Source of the DNA: an uncultured Clostridia bacterium
Lineage (GTDB): Bacteria; Bacillota; Clostridia; Oscillospirales; Ruminococcaceae
NCBI GenBank assembly: GCA_947631575.1
Contig: CANRLW010000003.1
Coordinates: 1 to 64,000, forward strand
Direction of reading: 5' to 3'
Length of the DNA: 64,000 nucleotides
Positions 49,712 to 58,489 of this stretch are shown one piece after another. The notes beneath the pieces are model-generated. The model made no database searches, had not been told where the DNA came from, and saw nothing but the letters and a program-made list of their open reading frames with translations. Made by a program: the position numbers and the translations under genes. Each line of letters starts with the position of its first letter. The first letter of the stretch is position 1.

Positions 49712-52700
49712 ATGAAACTGAAAGAAAAAGTATTGTCGATACTGGTGTCCGTGGCAATGGTTTTTTCACTGCTTCCTGCGGGGGCATTCGCGGCTGATAC
49801 CGAAACGGTCACTATTTTTACGACAAACGACATTCACGGCATTGTTGTTGCTGACGACGAAAAAGGATACATAGGCATGGCGCAGGCTGCCGCAATGAAA
49901 GCGTCAACAACAAACTCGCTTTTGGTAGACGCGGGCGACGCAGTACAGGGCGCGTCCTTTGCGACAATTTCACAGGGCGAGGACGTAATTGAAATGATGA
50001 ACGCCGCAGGCTATGACGTTATGGCGGCGGGAAACCATGAGTTTGATTTCGGAACGGATCAGCTCAAAAAGCTCGAAGATGCGGCAGAGTTCCCGATACT
50101 CAGCGCAAACGTAATGAAAGACGGGAAGACCCTTCTTGAAAGCAGCGCTGTTATAGAAGTAGGCGGCAAAACGATAGGCTTTGTCGGCATTACCACAAAG
50201 AACACCGCGACTTCTACAAACCCCTCGAAACTCACGGGCGTTACCTTTGGCGACGAGATACAGGCAGCGAAAGACGAGATAGCGAAGCTTAAAGATAAGA
50301 CCGACGCTATCGTTCTTATCACCCACCTCGGCAACAGCGAGGCTGCCGTAAGCTGCACGAGCGAAGCTTTGCTCGACGGTCTTTCGGAAGACGAGCTTAA
50401 AGAAATAACGGCAGTGATCGACGGTCACAGCCACACCGTAGAACAAAATACATATACAAAAAGCGGCGTTTCTATCCCCGTTGTTCAGACAGGAACACAG
50501 TTTACAAACATCGGAAAGGTTGAAATTACTTTCGATGCAAACGGCGCTTCCGCTACCTGCGATGTGCTTAACAAGGCTGAGGCAGACGCATATACTCTTA
50601 ACACAAACGGCACAACAAAGAAAGCCGCAGTAGAAAAGACGCTTTCCGACATTCAGTCCGAGCAGAATGAAATTCTCGGCGAAAAGCTTTGCGTAAACGA
50701 CATTCCTCTCTGGGGCGATTATATCTGCTGGGACTATGCGGAGTCGCGTATTGTTGAAACGGCGTACGGTGATTTCGTTACTGACGCTTTTGCAGAATAT
50801 GCAAAAGAATTTGCAGAGAACAACGGAATTAAACTTCCCATTATTGCCGTTGAAAACGGCGGCGGCATAGGTCAGCCGCTCCCTGCGGGAACAGTAACGC
50901 GCGGCGATGTTCTGAATGCCTTTAACCACGGAAATATGGTAGAGGTATACGAAGTTACTCCCCAAATGCTCCGCACGGCTCTTGAACTTGGTCTTACCAT
51001 GTCGGGTCAGGACACAACGGGTATGCTCGTAAGAAAAAGCGTAAGCGGCAAATTTTTACAGGCTGGCGGCTTTAGCTATTCTTACGATCCCGCAGGAGCG
51101 ACAGGCGAAAAGGTCACAGCCATAACTCTTTCGGACGGAACGAAGCTCGATCTCAATGACAACGAGACAAAGCTCCTTCTTGCAACAAACAACTATGTAG
51201 GAACATTTAACGGCATTAAAGACGGAACCAAGGTCGGCGAGCTTGGCGGCGAAGACCAGATAGTTATGGACTACATTCTGGCTAACCTGAAAAGCGGCAG
51301 ACTCACCTATGAGATTACCGAGCCTCGCATAATCATAGCAAACGACCAATCTCCCGAGACTTATACCGTTACTATCCCCGTACAGCTTGAAGACGGAACT
51401 GCTATTCCCGATACCGAATTTATGATAAGCATTGACGGCGAGGAAGGCATTACGGTAACGACAAATGGAGACGGCGAAATAGAAATTAAGCTTGAAAAAG
51501 GCGCGCACGTTATCTGGCTCAAGGAGGCAAAAAACGGGAATAAGCCTGTTTATGTAAACAACTATTCCGGCACAGGCACAGCCTATACCGAAACGGGCTA
51601 TTATGAGTTCAGCTTTACCGCTCTCGGCTTGGACGACTACAAAGCGGAAGTTGCTCAGCATATAGAGGATTATGCCGAGCGCAATATAGGCGATATAAAC
51701 GAATATCTCACTTATTGCGAAGCAGATGTAAAAGAGCTGGCAATAACCCGTACGGAGAAACTCAGAGATGCCGCTATAGGAATGCTTGCCAATTATAATA
51801 CTTATGAGGAAATAGGCGAGCTTTATGATGAGTTTGTAGACGGCGCAGAAATAATGTACGAAGTAGCGGCTTTGAATGACACAGTTGAATATTACAAAGC
51901 CGAGACCGAGGATTATGTAAATGACGGCACTATGACAAGGGAAGAAGCGGACGCATTGATAAAGACGCTCGAGGATATCGAGCGCGATGCATTGGAAGAT
52001 ATCAAAAATTTACCAGCGGAAGGAATCATTGACCAATCTTTCGAAATACTTGACGCGGCGTTTAATGAAATAGACAAAACCATTGTTGATGTGAACAAGG
52101 ACATGGTTAAAGACGAAGTTACGGAGTATAAGGACTATTTCCAAAAAGCCGTAGACGACAACCCCGAGTGGTTTGAGTATGCACCAGAGGGTAAGGTTGA
52201 TGAAGTGCTGAATGACATAATCACAAAGCTCGACGATTTGCTCAAAGAGTATGAAACTTTGACGGATATTGATGAACAGGTAAAACTGTATGACGATACC
52301 ATAAACGGTATACTTAGCGAATGGGCAGAACTCAACACGCTTTGTGCAAAAGCAAGAATCTCCGAGGTCACACAGAATGTAACCGACATAATTAAAGAAG
52401 CCGAAGAGATAGACGGCAAAGACCGCAGCGACATGAAGGCGGCTGTAGAGGCTCTTAAGGCTGATGCGGAAAAGGCTGTAGACGCTCTTGATGATGAGGA
52501 TACGGTAGTAAAGGGCAATATTGCGGTTGAGGTCATGGACGCGTATATCGAAGTAGTGGATAATTTCAGAACTGATGTTTCCGCAGAATACCTCGAAGCA
52601 TTTCTTGTTGGAGTAGAAAAGAGCTATACAGATGATATCGAGAACTTTACAATGCTCACCGACGAAGAAAGAGTTCAGTATAAGAAAGATCTTGATGAAG

Positions 52701-53668
52701 CTATAAAGTCTGTAAGAGATGAAATTGCGACAAAGACAAAGGACGAGATAAAAAAGAACATCAAGAAGTACGAGGGTACTGTAAATCTCGCTTATACAAA
52801 GCCGCTTGCGACCAGCATTGTAAGAAACGCAAAAGCAACCGTAGAAGGACTCGACTATGTAACAGAAGAAGAGAAAGCGGAAGTTTTGAAGCTGATAGAG
52901 GATAACTACGCCGCTGTTCAAAAGATAATAGCCGAAAACGACGTTTTAAATTGGGAGAAAACAGACGAGCTTCTGGGCGAGATTGAGGATAAATCAGACG
53001 ATCTCTGGCGCAAGGCCGTGTTCTTGTGGGTAGATAAGTATGCGCTCGAAGAATATGACGCGGCAATAAAAGAATTTGGCCCGAAGTGTACTTATATAAA
53101 CCAGGAACAGTTCGAAGAATTAAGAAATTATCTCAAGTTTGCAACAGCGATAGCAAGTGTAGGAATGAAGTTGGCGGTCGGAACAGACGACGAAGTTGAA
53201 AAGATGAATTATTACGGCGAAAAACTCCAGGATATGTATGACTCAACAATATTCGCTTTGTTCCAGTCAAACGCAATGTATGGCATAAATGCGGCGGCAG
53301 ATGAAACTATAGACGCCATAAAGGCTCTTGAAGAGAAGGACGGAACAGATCTTAGCGAGCTTACGGCGGCTATCGAAAAGCTACAGGAAGAGGCTGAAAA
53401 CGCTCTGCTCGGCGTAGAAACTGAGTTCGCCTTTATAAGCGACATGGACGCTGTAGCGGCGCTCTATGACGAAATAGCAAAGATCGGCGCAGATTACGAA
53501 GCGAAGATACGCGCGGTATTGCCCGAGCAAGAGCCTGAAAAAGATCCCGAGCAAGATCCCGGAAAGTCACCCGAAACAGGCCTTGATATGTCGGCAATAG
53601 CTGTACTTATCGCGCTGTCTGGCTGCCTTACGGTAGTTCTTTCAAAGAAGAAAGCAAGAAACAGATAA
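49712..53668 (+). CDS. Large wall-anchored 5'-nucleotidase/metallophosphatase
   Basis: 1318 residues. Signal peptide MKLKEKVLSILVSVAMVFSLLPAGAFAA; calcineurin-like metallophosphatase with TTNDIHG, VDAGDAVQG, AAGNHEFDFG, ITHLGNS and IDGHSHT (about 33-245); 5'-nucleotidase C-terminal domain (about 300-540) with ENGGGIGQPLPAG; a short beta domain (about 545-650); then about 620 residues of acidic alpha-helical segments forming coiled coils or three-helix bundles. The tail DPEQDPGKSPETG, hydrophobic segment and KKKARNR form a sortase signal of the SPxTG type. It would degrade extracellular nucleotides or UDP-sugars at the cell surface. AAGGAG precedes the ATG. Confidence 0.9.
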   Translation: MKLKEKVLSILVSVAMVFSLLPAGAFAADTETVTIFTTNDIHGIVVADDEKGYIGMAQAAAMKASTTNSLLVDAGDAVQGASFATISQGEDVIEMMNAAGYDVMAAGNHEFDFGTDQLKKLEDAAEFPILSANVMKDGKTLLESSAVIEVGGKTIGFVGITTKNTATSTNPSKLTGVTFGDEIQAAKDEIAKLKDKTDAIVLITHLGNSEAAVSCTSEALLDGLSEDELKEITAVIDGHSHTVEQNTYTKSGVSIPVVQTGTQFTNIGKVEITFDANGASATCDVLNKAEADAYTLNTNGTTKKAAVEKTLSDIQSEQNEILGEKLCVNDIPLWGDYICWDYAESRIVETAYGDFVTDAFAEYAKEFAENNGIKLPIIAVENGGGIGQPLPAGTVTRGDVLNAFNHGNMVEVYEVTPQMLRTALELGLTMSGQDTTGMLVRKSVSGKFLQAGGFSYSYDPAGATGEKVTAITLSDGTKLDLNDNETKLLLATNNYVGTFNGIKDGTKVGELGGEDQIVMDYILANLKSGRLTYEITEPRIIIANDQSPETYTVTIPVQLEDGTAIPDTEFMISIDGEEGITVTTNGDGEIEIKLEKGAHVIWLKEAKNGNKPVYVNNYSGTGTAYTETGYYEFSFTALGLDDYKAEVAQHIEDYAERNIGDINEYLTYCEADVKELAITRTEKLRDAAIGMLANYNTYEEIGELYDEFVDGAEIMYEVAALNDTVEYYKAETEDYVNDGTMTREEADALIKTLEDIERDALEDIKNLPAEGIIDQSFEILDAAFNEIDKTIVDVNKDMVKDEVTEYKDYFQKAVDDNPEWFEYAPEGKVDEVLNDIITKLDDLLKEYETLTDIDEQVKLYDDTINGILSEWAELNTLCAKARISEVTQNVTDIIKEAEEIDGKDRSDMKAAVEALKADAEKAVDALDDEDTVVKGNIAVEVMDAYIEVVDNFRTDVSAEYLEAFLVGVEKSYTDDIENFTMLTDEERVQYKKDLDEAIKSVRDEIATKTKDEIKKNIKKYEGTVNLAYTKPLATSIVRNAKATVEGLDYVTEEEKAEVLKLIEDNYAAVQKIIAENDVLNWEKTDELLGEIEDKSDDLWRKAVFLWVDKYALEEYDAAIKEFGPKCTYINQEQFEELRNYLKFATAIASVGMKLAVGTDDEVEKMNYYGEKLQDMYDSTIFALFQSNAMYGINAAADETIDAIKALEEKDGTDLSELTAAIEKLQEEAENALLGVETEFAFISDMDAVAALYDEIAKIGADYEAKIRAVLPEQEPEKDPEQDPGKSPETGLDMSAIAVLIALSGCLTVVLSKKKARNR

Positions 53669-53698
53669 ACCCAAAAATGCCACGGCATAAACAAACAA

Positions 53699-53728
53699 CA
53701 AGGGTAGCCTTTGAAAAGGCTGCCCTTG
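53699..53728 (+). terminator. Terminator of 5'-nucleotidase gene
   Basis: CAAGGGTAGCCTT / AAGGCTGCCCTTG (13 bp with one G-T) with loop TGAA, followed by ATTTTAT. Confidence 0.85.
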
Positions 53729-53739
53729 ATTTTATAAAA

Positions 53740-54116
53740 GCCTATTTGTGGTTGTTTTCAAACTTAATTTCTCTCAATAACGCTCACTCGCCCTATCCTT
53801 CTAGAGGTTAGAAGTTAGAGGTAAGAGGTTAGAGTTTAAACTCCGACATCTTATTTCTTTTAAAACGTTGTTTCACAAAATAACGCTCTCTCGCCCTATC
53901 CCCCTGACCCCCTTCCCCGAGGGGGAAGGGGGAAAGCTCGGGGCGCTGGCGCGCCCCGAACCCCGCCTGATGGCAGTTGACAGGGTACAGGGTACAGTAT
54001 GCAGTAATAGTCGATAGGCTGTTTGCTGAGTATAACGCATAAAAAAGAGGCTAGAGTTTGAAAGGAAAAGTTGTTTTCCGCTCAAATTCTAGCCTCTTGC
54101 CTCTAACTTCTAGCCT
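53740..54116 (+). repeat. Intergenic repeat, copy 7 (two B starts with C modules)
   Basis: A B module begins (TTGTGGTTGTTTTCAAAC, stem-like ATTTCTCTCAATAACG, CTCGCCCTATCC) and is interrupted by C units AGAGGTTAGAAGTTAGAGG; then AAAACGTTGTTTCAC starts a second, complete B with the C-rich stem and TCGGGGCGCTGGCGCGCCCCGA, then GGCAGTTGACAGGGTACAGG and CAGTATGCAGTAA. C units with complement (GAGGCTAGAGTTTG ... CAAATTCTAGCCTC) close it at the ATPase stop. It looks like an insertion of one repeat inside another. No gene. Confidence 0.85.
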
Positions 54117-55970
54117 CTAGATGCGCATTGCCCTCATGGCATTAAGTATCGCAATAACCGAAACGCCTACGTCCGCAAAAACTGCCGCCCACATATTCGC
54201 AAATCCAAGCGCCGACAACACCAGAACTCCCACCTTCACCGCAAGCGCGAAAACAATGTTCTCCGTCACTATCCTGCGCGTCTTTGTCGCTATCTTCACC
54301 GAAAGCGGAATACAGCTCATATTGTCGTTCATAAGCACAACGTCCGCCGCCTCAATCGCCGCGTCAGACCCGAGCGCGCCCATTGCTATGCCTATGTCCG
54401 CTCTCGCAAGCGACGGCGCGTCGTTCATTCCGTCGCCCACAAAAACAAGCGCGCTGTCTTTCGGCTTGTCTGCAAATATCTCCTCTACAGCCTTTACTTT
54501 TCCATCGGGCAAAAGCTGCGCTCTCACCTCGTCTATCCCGAGTTTTTGCGCAATATCCTCTGCGGTTTCTTTTCTGTCGCCCGTCAGCATTATCTTCCTT
54601 GCGGAAAGCTCCGAAAGCGCTTTCTCCGCGTTATCTTTCGGCGTATCGCTTACTGTTATGCTCCCCGCATACTTCCCGCCGCAGGCACAGAAAACGACCG
54701 TTCCCGAAGAACTCGGCTCTTCTTTGAAGATACCCTCTTTTTTCATAAACCGCGCGTTGCCCGCGAGAATCTCTTTTCCGTTTATCATTGCCCGAACGCC
54801 GAAACCCGCTATTTCTTCCGCACTTTCGGCTTTGGGTATATTTTCACTTTCCGCGGCATTTACAATAGAACGCGCTATAGGGTGGTTAGATATCTTTTCG
54901 GCCGCCGCGCATAAGTTCAGCAGTTCAACTTCCGACAATCCAAGAGCCTTATCGGGCTTAATTTCCGACACCGAAAAACTCCCTTTTGTCAGCGTGCCCG
55001 TCTTGTCAAAAACAAATATCTTCGCTTTTGCAAGTCCTTCAAGATAGTTTGCGCCTTTTATCATTATGCCGTGTCTTGCCGCCGCGCCTATCCCGCCGAA
55101 ATATGACAGCGGAACGGAAATTACCAGCGCACAAGGACAGCTCACAACCAGAAACGTAAGCGCCCTGTATATCCAGTCGCTCCAGTTTCCCATAAACAGC
55201 GGAGGAATTACCGCAAGCAATACCGCCGAAATAACCACGATCGGCGTATACACCCTCGCAAAGCGCGTTATAAAGCTCTCGGTCTTGGCTTTGTTCTCAG
55301 ATGAATTTTCCACAAGCTCAAGAATTTTCGTTACCGTTGAGTCGCTGTAGGGCTTTGTCACGCGCACTTTCAGAAGTCCGTTTGTATTGACCGAGCCGCT
55401 GAAAATCTCGTCGCCCTCTGTTACATCTCTAAGTGCGCTCTCGCCCGTCAGCGCAGCGGTATTCAGCCCGCTTGAACCGAATATAACAACGCCGTCCAGC
55501 GGCACTTTTTCTCCGGGTTTTATAACAATGGTTTCGCCAACTTCAACTTCGTCTGGCTCAACTTCGACAACTTCGCCGTTTCGCTCAACATTTGCGCTTT
55601 CAGGATTTATGTCCATCATATCGGAGATAGACTTCCGCGATTTCCCCACGGCAAGCCCCTGAAACAATTCTCCCACCTGGTAGAATATCATAACAGCCGC
55701 GCCTTCGGAATACTCTCCGATTATCATAGCTCCGACGGAGGCAATTGCCATAAGAAAGTTTTCGTCAAATACCTGCCCATGGGCTATGTTGCGGACAGCT
55801 TTCCACAAAACGTCCCAGCCCGCGGTAATATAAGCCGCGAGGAAAACTCCGAGCCTTATAAACCATATCACCGAGAATGTTTCACAGTCATGCGGCAAGA
55901 ACAATCCGCCCACAAACAAAACTGCCGCGACAATAATTCTTGTCAGCAGTTTTTTCTGTTTTCTGCTCAT
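54117..55970 (-). CDS. Zn/Cd-type P1B heavy-metal ATPase
   Basis: About 617 residues. Soluble metal domains are absent from the N-terminus (a separate HMA gene supplies one), then P1B topology: TGES actuator loop, membrane metal-site SCPCALVISVPLSYFGG, phosphorylation DKTGTLTKG, nucleotide-binding NHPIARSIV (HP motif) and hinge GDGMNDAPSLARADIGIAMG. The CPC motif and lack of copper-type Tyr/Asn sets fit Zn/Cd/Pb export (CadA/ZntA). ATG 55970 overlaps the stop of the HMA gene (ATGA), so the track start 55988 is too early. It is the last gene of a metal-responsive operon. Confidence 0.93.
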   Translation of the reverse strand: MSRKQKKLLTRIIVAAVLFVGGLFLPHDCETFSVIWFIRLGVFLAAYITAGWDVLWKAVRNIAHGQVFDENFLMAIASVGAMIIGEYSEGAAVMIFYQVGELFQGLAVGKSRKSISDMMDINPESANVERNGEVVEVEPDEVEVGETIVIKPGEKVPLDGVVIFGSSGLNTAALTGESALRDVTEGDEIFSGSVNTNGLLKVRVTKPYSDSTVTKILELVENSSENKAKTESFITRFARVYTPIVVISAVLLAVIPPLFMGNWSDWIYRALTFLVVSCPCALVISVPLSYFGGIGAAARHGIMIKGANYLEGLAKAKIFVFDKTGTLTKGSFSVSEIKPDKALGLSEVELLNLCAAAEKISNHPIARSIVNAAESENIPKAESAEEIAGFGVRAMINGKEILAGNARFMKKEGIFKEEPSSSGTVVFCACGGKYAGSITVSDTPKDNAEKALSELSARKIMLTGDRKETAEDIAQKLGIDEVRAQLLPDGKVKAVEEIFADKPKDSALVFVGDGMNDAPSLARADIGIAMGALGSDAAIEAADVVLMNDNMSCIPLSVKIATKTRRIVTENIVFALAVKVGVLVLSALGFANMWAAVFADVGVSVIAILNAMRAMRI

Positions 55971-56188
55971 TTTAACACTACCGTACAATCAGGCTCAACT
56001 TTTTTAATGCAGTCGACAGCTTTTTTCACGACCTCGTCAAACTTGTCGTCGTCTGCCTCGATCGTCATTTTCTGAGTCATAAAGCTGACAGTGGCGTTAT
56101 TTACGCCGTCGATCTTCTTTATCGCCGTTTCCATTTTTGCCGCGCAGTTAGCGCAGTCAAGGTCAATGAGTTTAAATGTCTTTTTCAT
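55967..56188 (-). CDS. Stand-alone HMA metal-binding protein
   Basis: 73 residues with one HMA domain: KLIDLDCANCAAKMETAIKKIDGVNNATVSFMTQKMTIEAD; the metal site is DCANC. It acts as a metallochaperone or as a detached N-terminal domain of the ATPase whose start codon overlaps its stop. The aspartate before CxxC (DCxxC) is more common in Zn/Cd domains than in copper chaperones, which agrees with the ATPase class. AAAGGAATTTGC precedes the ATG. Confidence 0.92.
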   Translation of the reverse strand: MKKTFKLIDLDCANCAAKMETAIKKIDGVNNATVSFMTQKMTIEADDDKFDEVVKKAVDCIKKVEPDCTVVLK

Positions 56189-56211
56189 GGTGCAAATTCC
56201 TTTCTCAAAAA

Positions 56212-56805
56212 TTACTCTTTTACAATAACCGCATAACAGCAGGGAACAAGCCCGTCAATAAGCTTTGTTCTTAACCTGCCATGACCGCAGTTTTTAAGCA
56301 TTGTTTTAAATTCATCGGGAGAATACTCCGCTTTGGATCTATATCCCAAAAGCTTATACAGCTTTAAAAGCGTTTTTCCCTTGCCCTTTGTAGTAAATGT
56401 CGGCAAAAGCAGCTTTCCGCCGGGCTTTAATACCCTGTACATTTCTTTAACTGCGCCTTCCGGATCTTCAAGAAGATGAAGAACGTTTCCCGCTATAACT
56501 ATATCATAAGTATCGTTGAGATCTTTAATGTCAAAAATATTCCGAACGTCAAATGAAACGTTTTTGACGTTCTTTGCCTTTGATTTCGCTGTTTTGAGCA
56601 TATTTTCGGACAAGTCCGTACAGAGAACACTCTTTGCTTTTTTAGCCGCCGCAAACGACAGCGCGCCCGTTCCCGCCGCGCAGTCAAGGACATTAGCGCC
56701 TTTCGGCACAAGCCGCGCCGTTATTGAGAGCATCTGACTGTAGACCTTGCCGTTTACAGCCTCAGCTAAGTCGTAAAATCCTGCGATATAATCCCAGAAA
56801 TCCAT
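56212..56805 (-). CDS. Class I SAM-dependent methyltransferase
   Basis: About 197 residues. Rossmann-fold methyltransferase: motif I VLDCAAGTGALSFAAAK, motif II LCTDLSENML, IVIAGNVLHLLEDPEGAVKEMYRVLKPGGKLLLPTF (motif IV and post-motif). ATG 56805 has AAAGGAG ten bases upstream, better than 56838, which lies inside the regulator gene. Its place between an ArsR regulator and metal-export genes suggests metal or metalloid methylation or a quinone-type reaction, but no ArsM cysteine set is visible, so substrate is unknown. Confidence 0.85.
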   Translation of the reverse strand: MDFWDYIAGFYDLAEAVNGKVYSQMLSITARLVPKGANVLDCAAGTGALSFAAAKKAKSVLCTDLSENMLKTAKSKAKNVKNVSFDVRNIFDIKDLNDTYDIVIAGNVLHLLEDPEGAVKEMYRVLKPGGKLLLPTFTTKGKGKTLLKLYKLLGYRSKAEYSPDEFKTMLKNCGHGRLRTKLIDGLVPCCYAVIVKE

Positions 56806-56818
56806 ATCAGCCGCTCCT

Positions 56819-57187
56819 TTATTCGTTGACGTGTTCAAGTCCTTGCTTTAAAATGGTGTTTACATGGTCGTCTGCGAGGAAGTAGAACACTGTTTTTCCG
56901 TCGCGGCGAAAGCTTACAAGCTCGGCGTTTTTCAGTATCTTAAGCTGATGTGAAACAGCGCTGCTCGACATTCCGACCGCGGTCGAAAGGTCGCAGACGC
57001 AAAGTTCTTTTTCCGAGAGCGCGCTTAATATCTTTATGCGCGTGCTGTCGCCGAATACTTTAAACAGCTCCGCGAGGTCAATAAGCGTGTCGTCGTCGGG
57101 CATTTTCTTTCGGATAGTTTCAATTTCCATGGGGTGGGCGTGTATAAGCTCACACGAAGGAAGTTCGTTTATAATTTCGTTCTTCAT
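56819..57187 (-). CDS. ArsR/SmtB-family metal-responsive repressor (CadC-like)
   Basis: 122 residues from ATG 57187 (AGGAG upstream). The N-terminus has CELIHAHPMEIE with Cys/His ligands; winged helix with ELCVCDLSTAVGMSSSAVSHQLKILKNAELVSFRRDGKTVFYFL, the ELCVCDL motif being the alpha-3 metal site of CadC/ArsR-type sensors, and a C-terminal helix DDHVNTILKQGLEHV possibly forming the alpha-5 zinc site. It should repress its own operon (ArsR, methyltransferase, HMA, ATPase) in the absence of Cd, Zn or Pb, probably at the palindrome between its start codon and its promoter. Confidence 0.92.
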   Translation of the reverse strand: MKNEIINELPSCELIHAHPMEIETIRKKMPDDDTLIDLAELFKVFGDSTRIKILSALSEKELCVCDLSTAVGMSSSAVSHQLKILKNAELVSFRRDGKTVFYFLADDHVNTILKQGLEHVNE

Positions 57188-57203
57188 AGTTCTCCTAAAT
57201 GCT

Positions 57204-57229
57204 TGTTCATTTGAACAGTTATTCAATTG
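57204..57229. promoter_or_regulatory. Likely ArsR operator
   Basis: Perfect inverted repeat TGTTCA-TT-TGAACA (57204-57217), extended by TTGAACA/TTATTCAA-like arms to 57229. It lies just downstream of the -10 box and upstream of the ribosome site of the regulator gene, in the position expected of an SmtB/ArsR operator. Confidence 0.7.
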
Positions 57230-57238
57230 TTTGATTTT

Positions 57239-57267
57239 ATTTTAGCACTGTTATTTTATTTTGTCAA
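57239..57267 (-). promoter_or_regulatory. Promoter of metal-resistance operon
   Basis: Minus strand TTGACA, 17 bases, TAAAAT, with the operator overlapping the expected start of transcription. Confidence 0.85.
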
Positions 57268-57457
57268 CGCTTTATATTGCTAAAAATTAAAAATATCACT
57301 CCAAATCTAACTATTTCTTTAAATTTCAACGATATTCTCACTATATCATAATATTGCAAAAATTTGAAATGAATTAAGAGAAATTGAGAAAAACAGAGAG
57401 AAATAAAGAGAAACATAAAGAAAACGGGATATATTTTAAAATTGCGTGAAAAACTAC

Positions 57458-57486
57458 TTGACAAACGGAGAAAAAGGCGTTATAAT
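57458..57486 (+). promoter_or_regulatory. rplM-rpsI promoter
   Basis: Consensus TTGACA, 17 bases, TATAAT, with a leader of about 45 bases to the rplM ATG. The 57268-57457 stretch is AT-rich with GAGAAA-type repeats (AGAGAAATTGAGAAA) and no gene. Confidence 0.92.
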
Positions 57487-57534
57487 AACAAATGTTGCAA
57501 ATTAAATTTTAAAATCTTTACAGGAGGAAAATAA

Positions 57535-57963
57535 ATGTCAACTTATATGCCTAACGCAAAGACAGTTGAGCGTAGCTGGTACATTCTCGACGCTGCCGAC
57601 AAGCCGCTTGGAAGAGTTGCGGCTACTGCTGCTCATCTGCTCAGAGGAAAGCACAAACCGACCTTCGCGCCTCACTGTGACTGCGGCGATCATGTTATTA
57701 TCGTAAACTGCGCTAAAGCGGTCCTCACAGGAAAGAAACTCGAGAAAAAGTTCTACAGATGGCACACGGGCTATATCGGTCACCTCAAAGAAGTAAGCTA
57801 TGACAAGCTTATGAAAACAAATCCCTGCAAGGCTATGACGCTTGCGGTAAACGGAATGGTTCCCGATACTACTATCGGAAGAAAGGCTCTGACAAGACTT
57901 CGCTGCTATGCGGGCGCAGAGCACAACAACGCGGCTCAGAAACCCGTTGAGTACAAATTTTAA
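57535..57963 (+). CDS. rplM: 50S ribosomal protein L13
   Basis: 142 residues, normal length. SWYILDAADKPLGRVAATAAHLLRGKHKPTFAPHCDCGDHVIIVN and YIGHLKEVSYDKLM are the conserved L13 blocks. AGGAGG before the ATG. It forms the usual two-gene operon with rpsI 13 bases downstream. Confidence 0.98.
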   Translation: MSTYMPNAKTVERSWYILDAADKPLGRVAATAAHLLRGKHKPTFAPHCDCGDHVIIVNCAKAVLTGKKLEKKFYRWHTGYIGHLKEVSYDKLMKTNPCKAMTLAVNGMVPDTTIGRKALTRLRCYAGAEHNNAAQKPVEYKF

Positions 57964-57976
57964 GGAGGGCTTTTGA

Positions 57977-58375
57977 ATGTACGAATCTAAACCTTATTAC
58001 TATGGAACGGGCAGAAGAAAGCACTCTGTTGCGCGCGTAAGAGTTTATATCGGAAGTGGCAAGATAACAATAAACAACAGAGACATTGACGACTATTTTG
58101 GTCTTGACACATTAAAGCTCATAGTTCGCCAGCCTCTTACGCTTACTGATACCGTTGGAAAATTTGACATCGTCTGCACTGTTGCGGGCGGTGGTGTTAC
58201 AGGTCAGGCGGGCGCTATCCGTCACGGACTTTCGAGAGCGCTCCTCCAGTACAGCGACGAGCTCCGTCCCGTACTCAAGAAGGCAGGTTTCCTCACTCGC
58301 GATCCGAGAATGAAGGAAAGAAAGAAGTACGGCTTGAAGGCAGCAAGACGCGCTCCGCAGTTCTCGAAGAGATAA
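57977..58375 (+). CDS. rpsI: 30S ribosomal protein S9
   Basis: 132 residues. [28 protein letters not shown] at the N-terminus, [20 protein letters not shown] in the middle, and the C-terminal tail [16 protein letters not shown] that reaches the P-site tRNA. AAGGAGG before the ATG. Followed by a strong terminator. Confidence 0.98.
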   Translation: MYESKPYYYGTGRRKHSVARVRVYIGSGKITINNRDIDDYFGLDTLKLIVRQPLTLTDTVGKFDIVCTVAGGGVTGQAGAIRHGLSRALLQYSDELRPVLKKAGFLTRDPRMKERKKYGLKAARRAPQFSKR

Positions 58376-58404
58376 TTTCTGCAACCCGAATTATCGAAAA
58401 TTCA

Positions 58405-58433
58405 AATATCCGTCCTTGCAAAAGGGCGGATAT
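58405..58433 (+). terminator. rplM-rpsI terminator
   Basis: AATATCCGTCC / GGGCGGATATT (11 bp) with a seven-base loop, followed by TTAGTTTGT. Confidence 0.85.
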
Positions 58434-58489
58434 TTTAGTTTGTATAAAAAGAAATATAAAGCTAAGGGTTAAACTATCGCCTCCTAACA

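Noticed and set aside
52010-52921. 303-aa minus-strand ORF inside the nucleotidase
   Set aside because: Shadow of a long acidic helical coding region, without ribosome site or recognisable domain.
54121-55047. 308-aa plus-strand ORF in the ATPase
   Set aside because: Antisense to P-type ATPase motifs; Ser/Phe/Ala-rich shadow.
57487-57534. L13 autoregulatory leader RNA before rplM
   Set aside because: The leader is only about 45 bases and forms no convincing stem-loop structure by eye.
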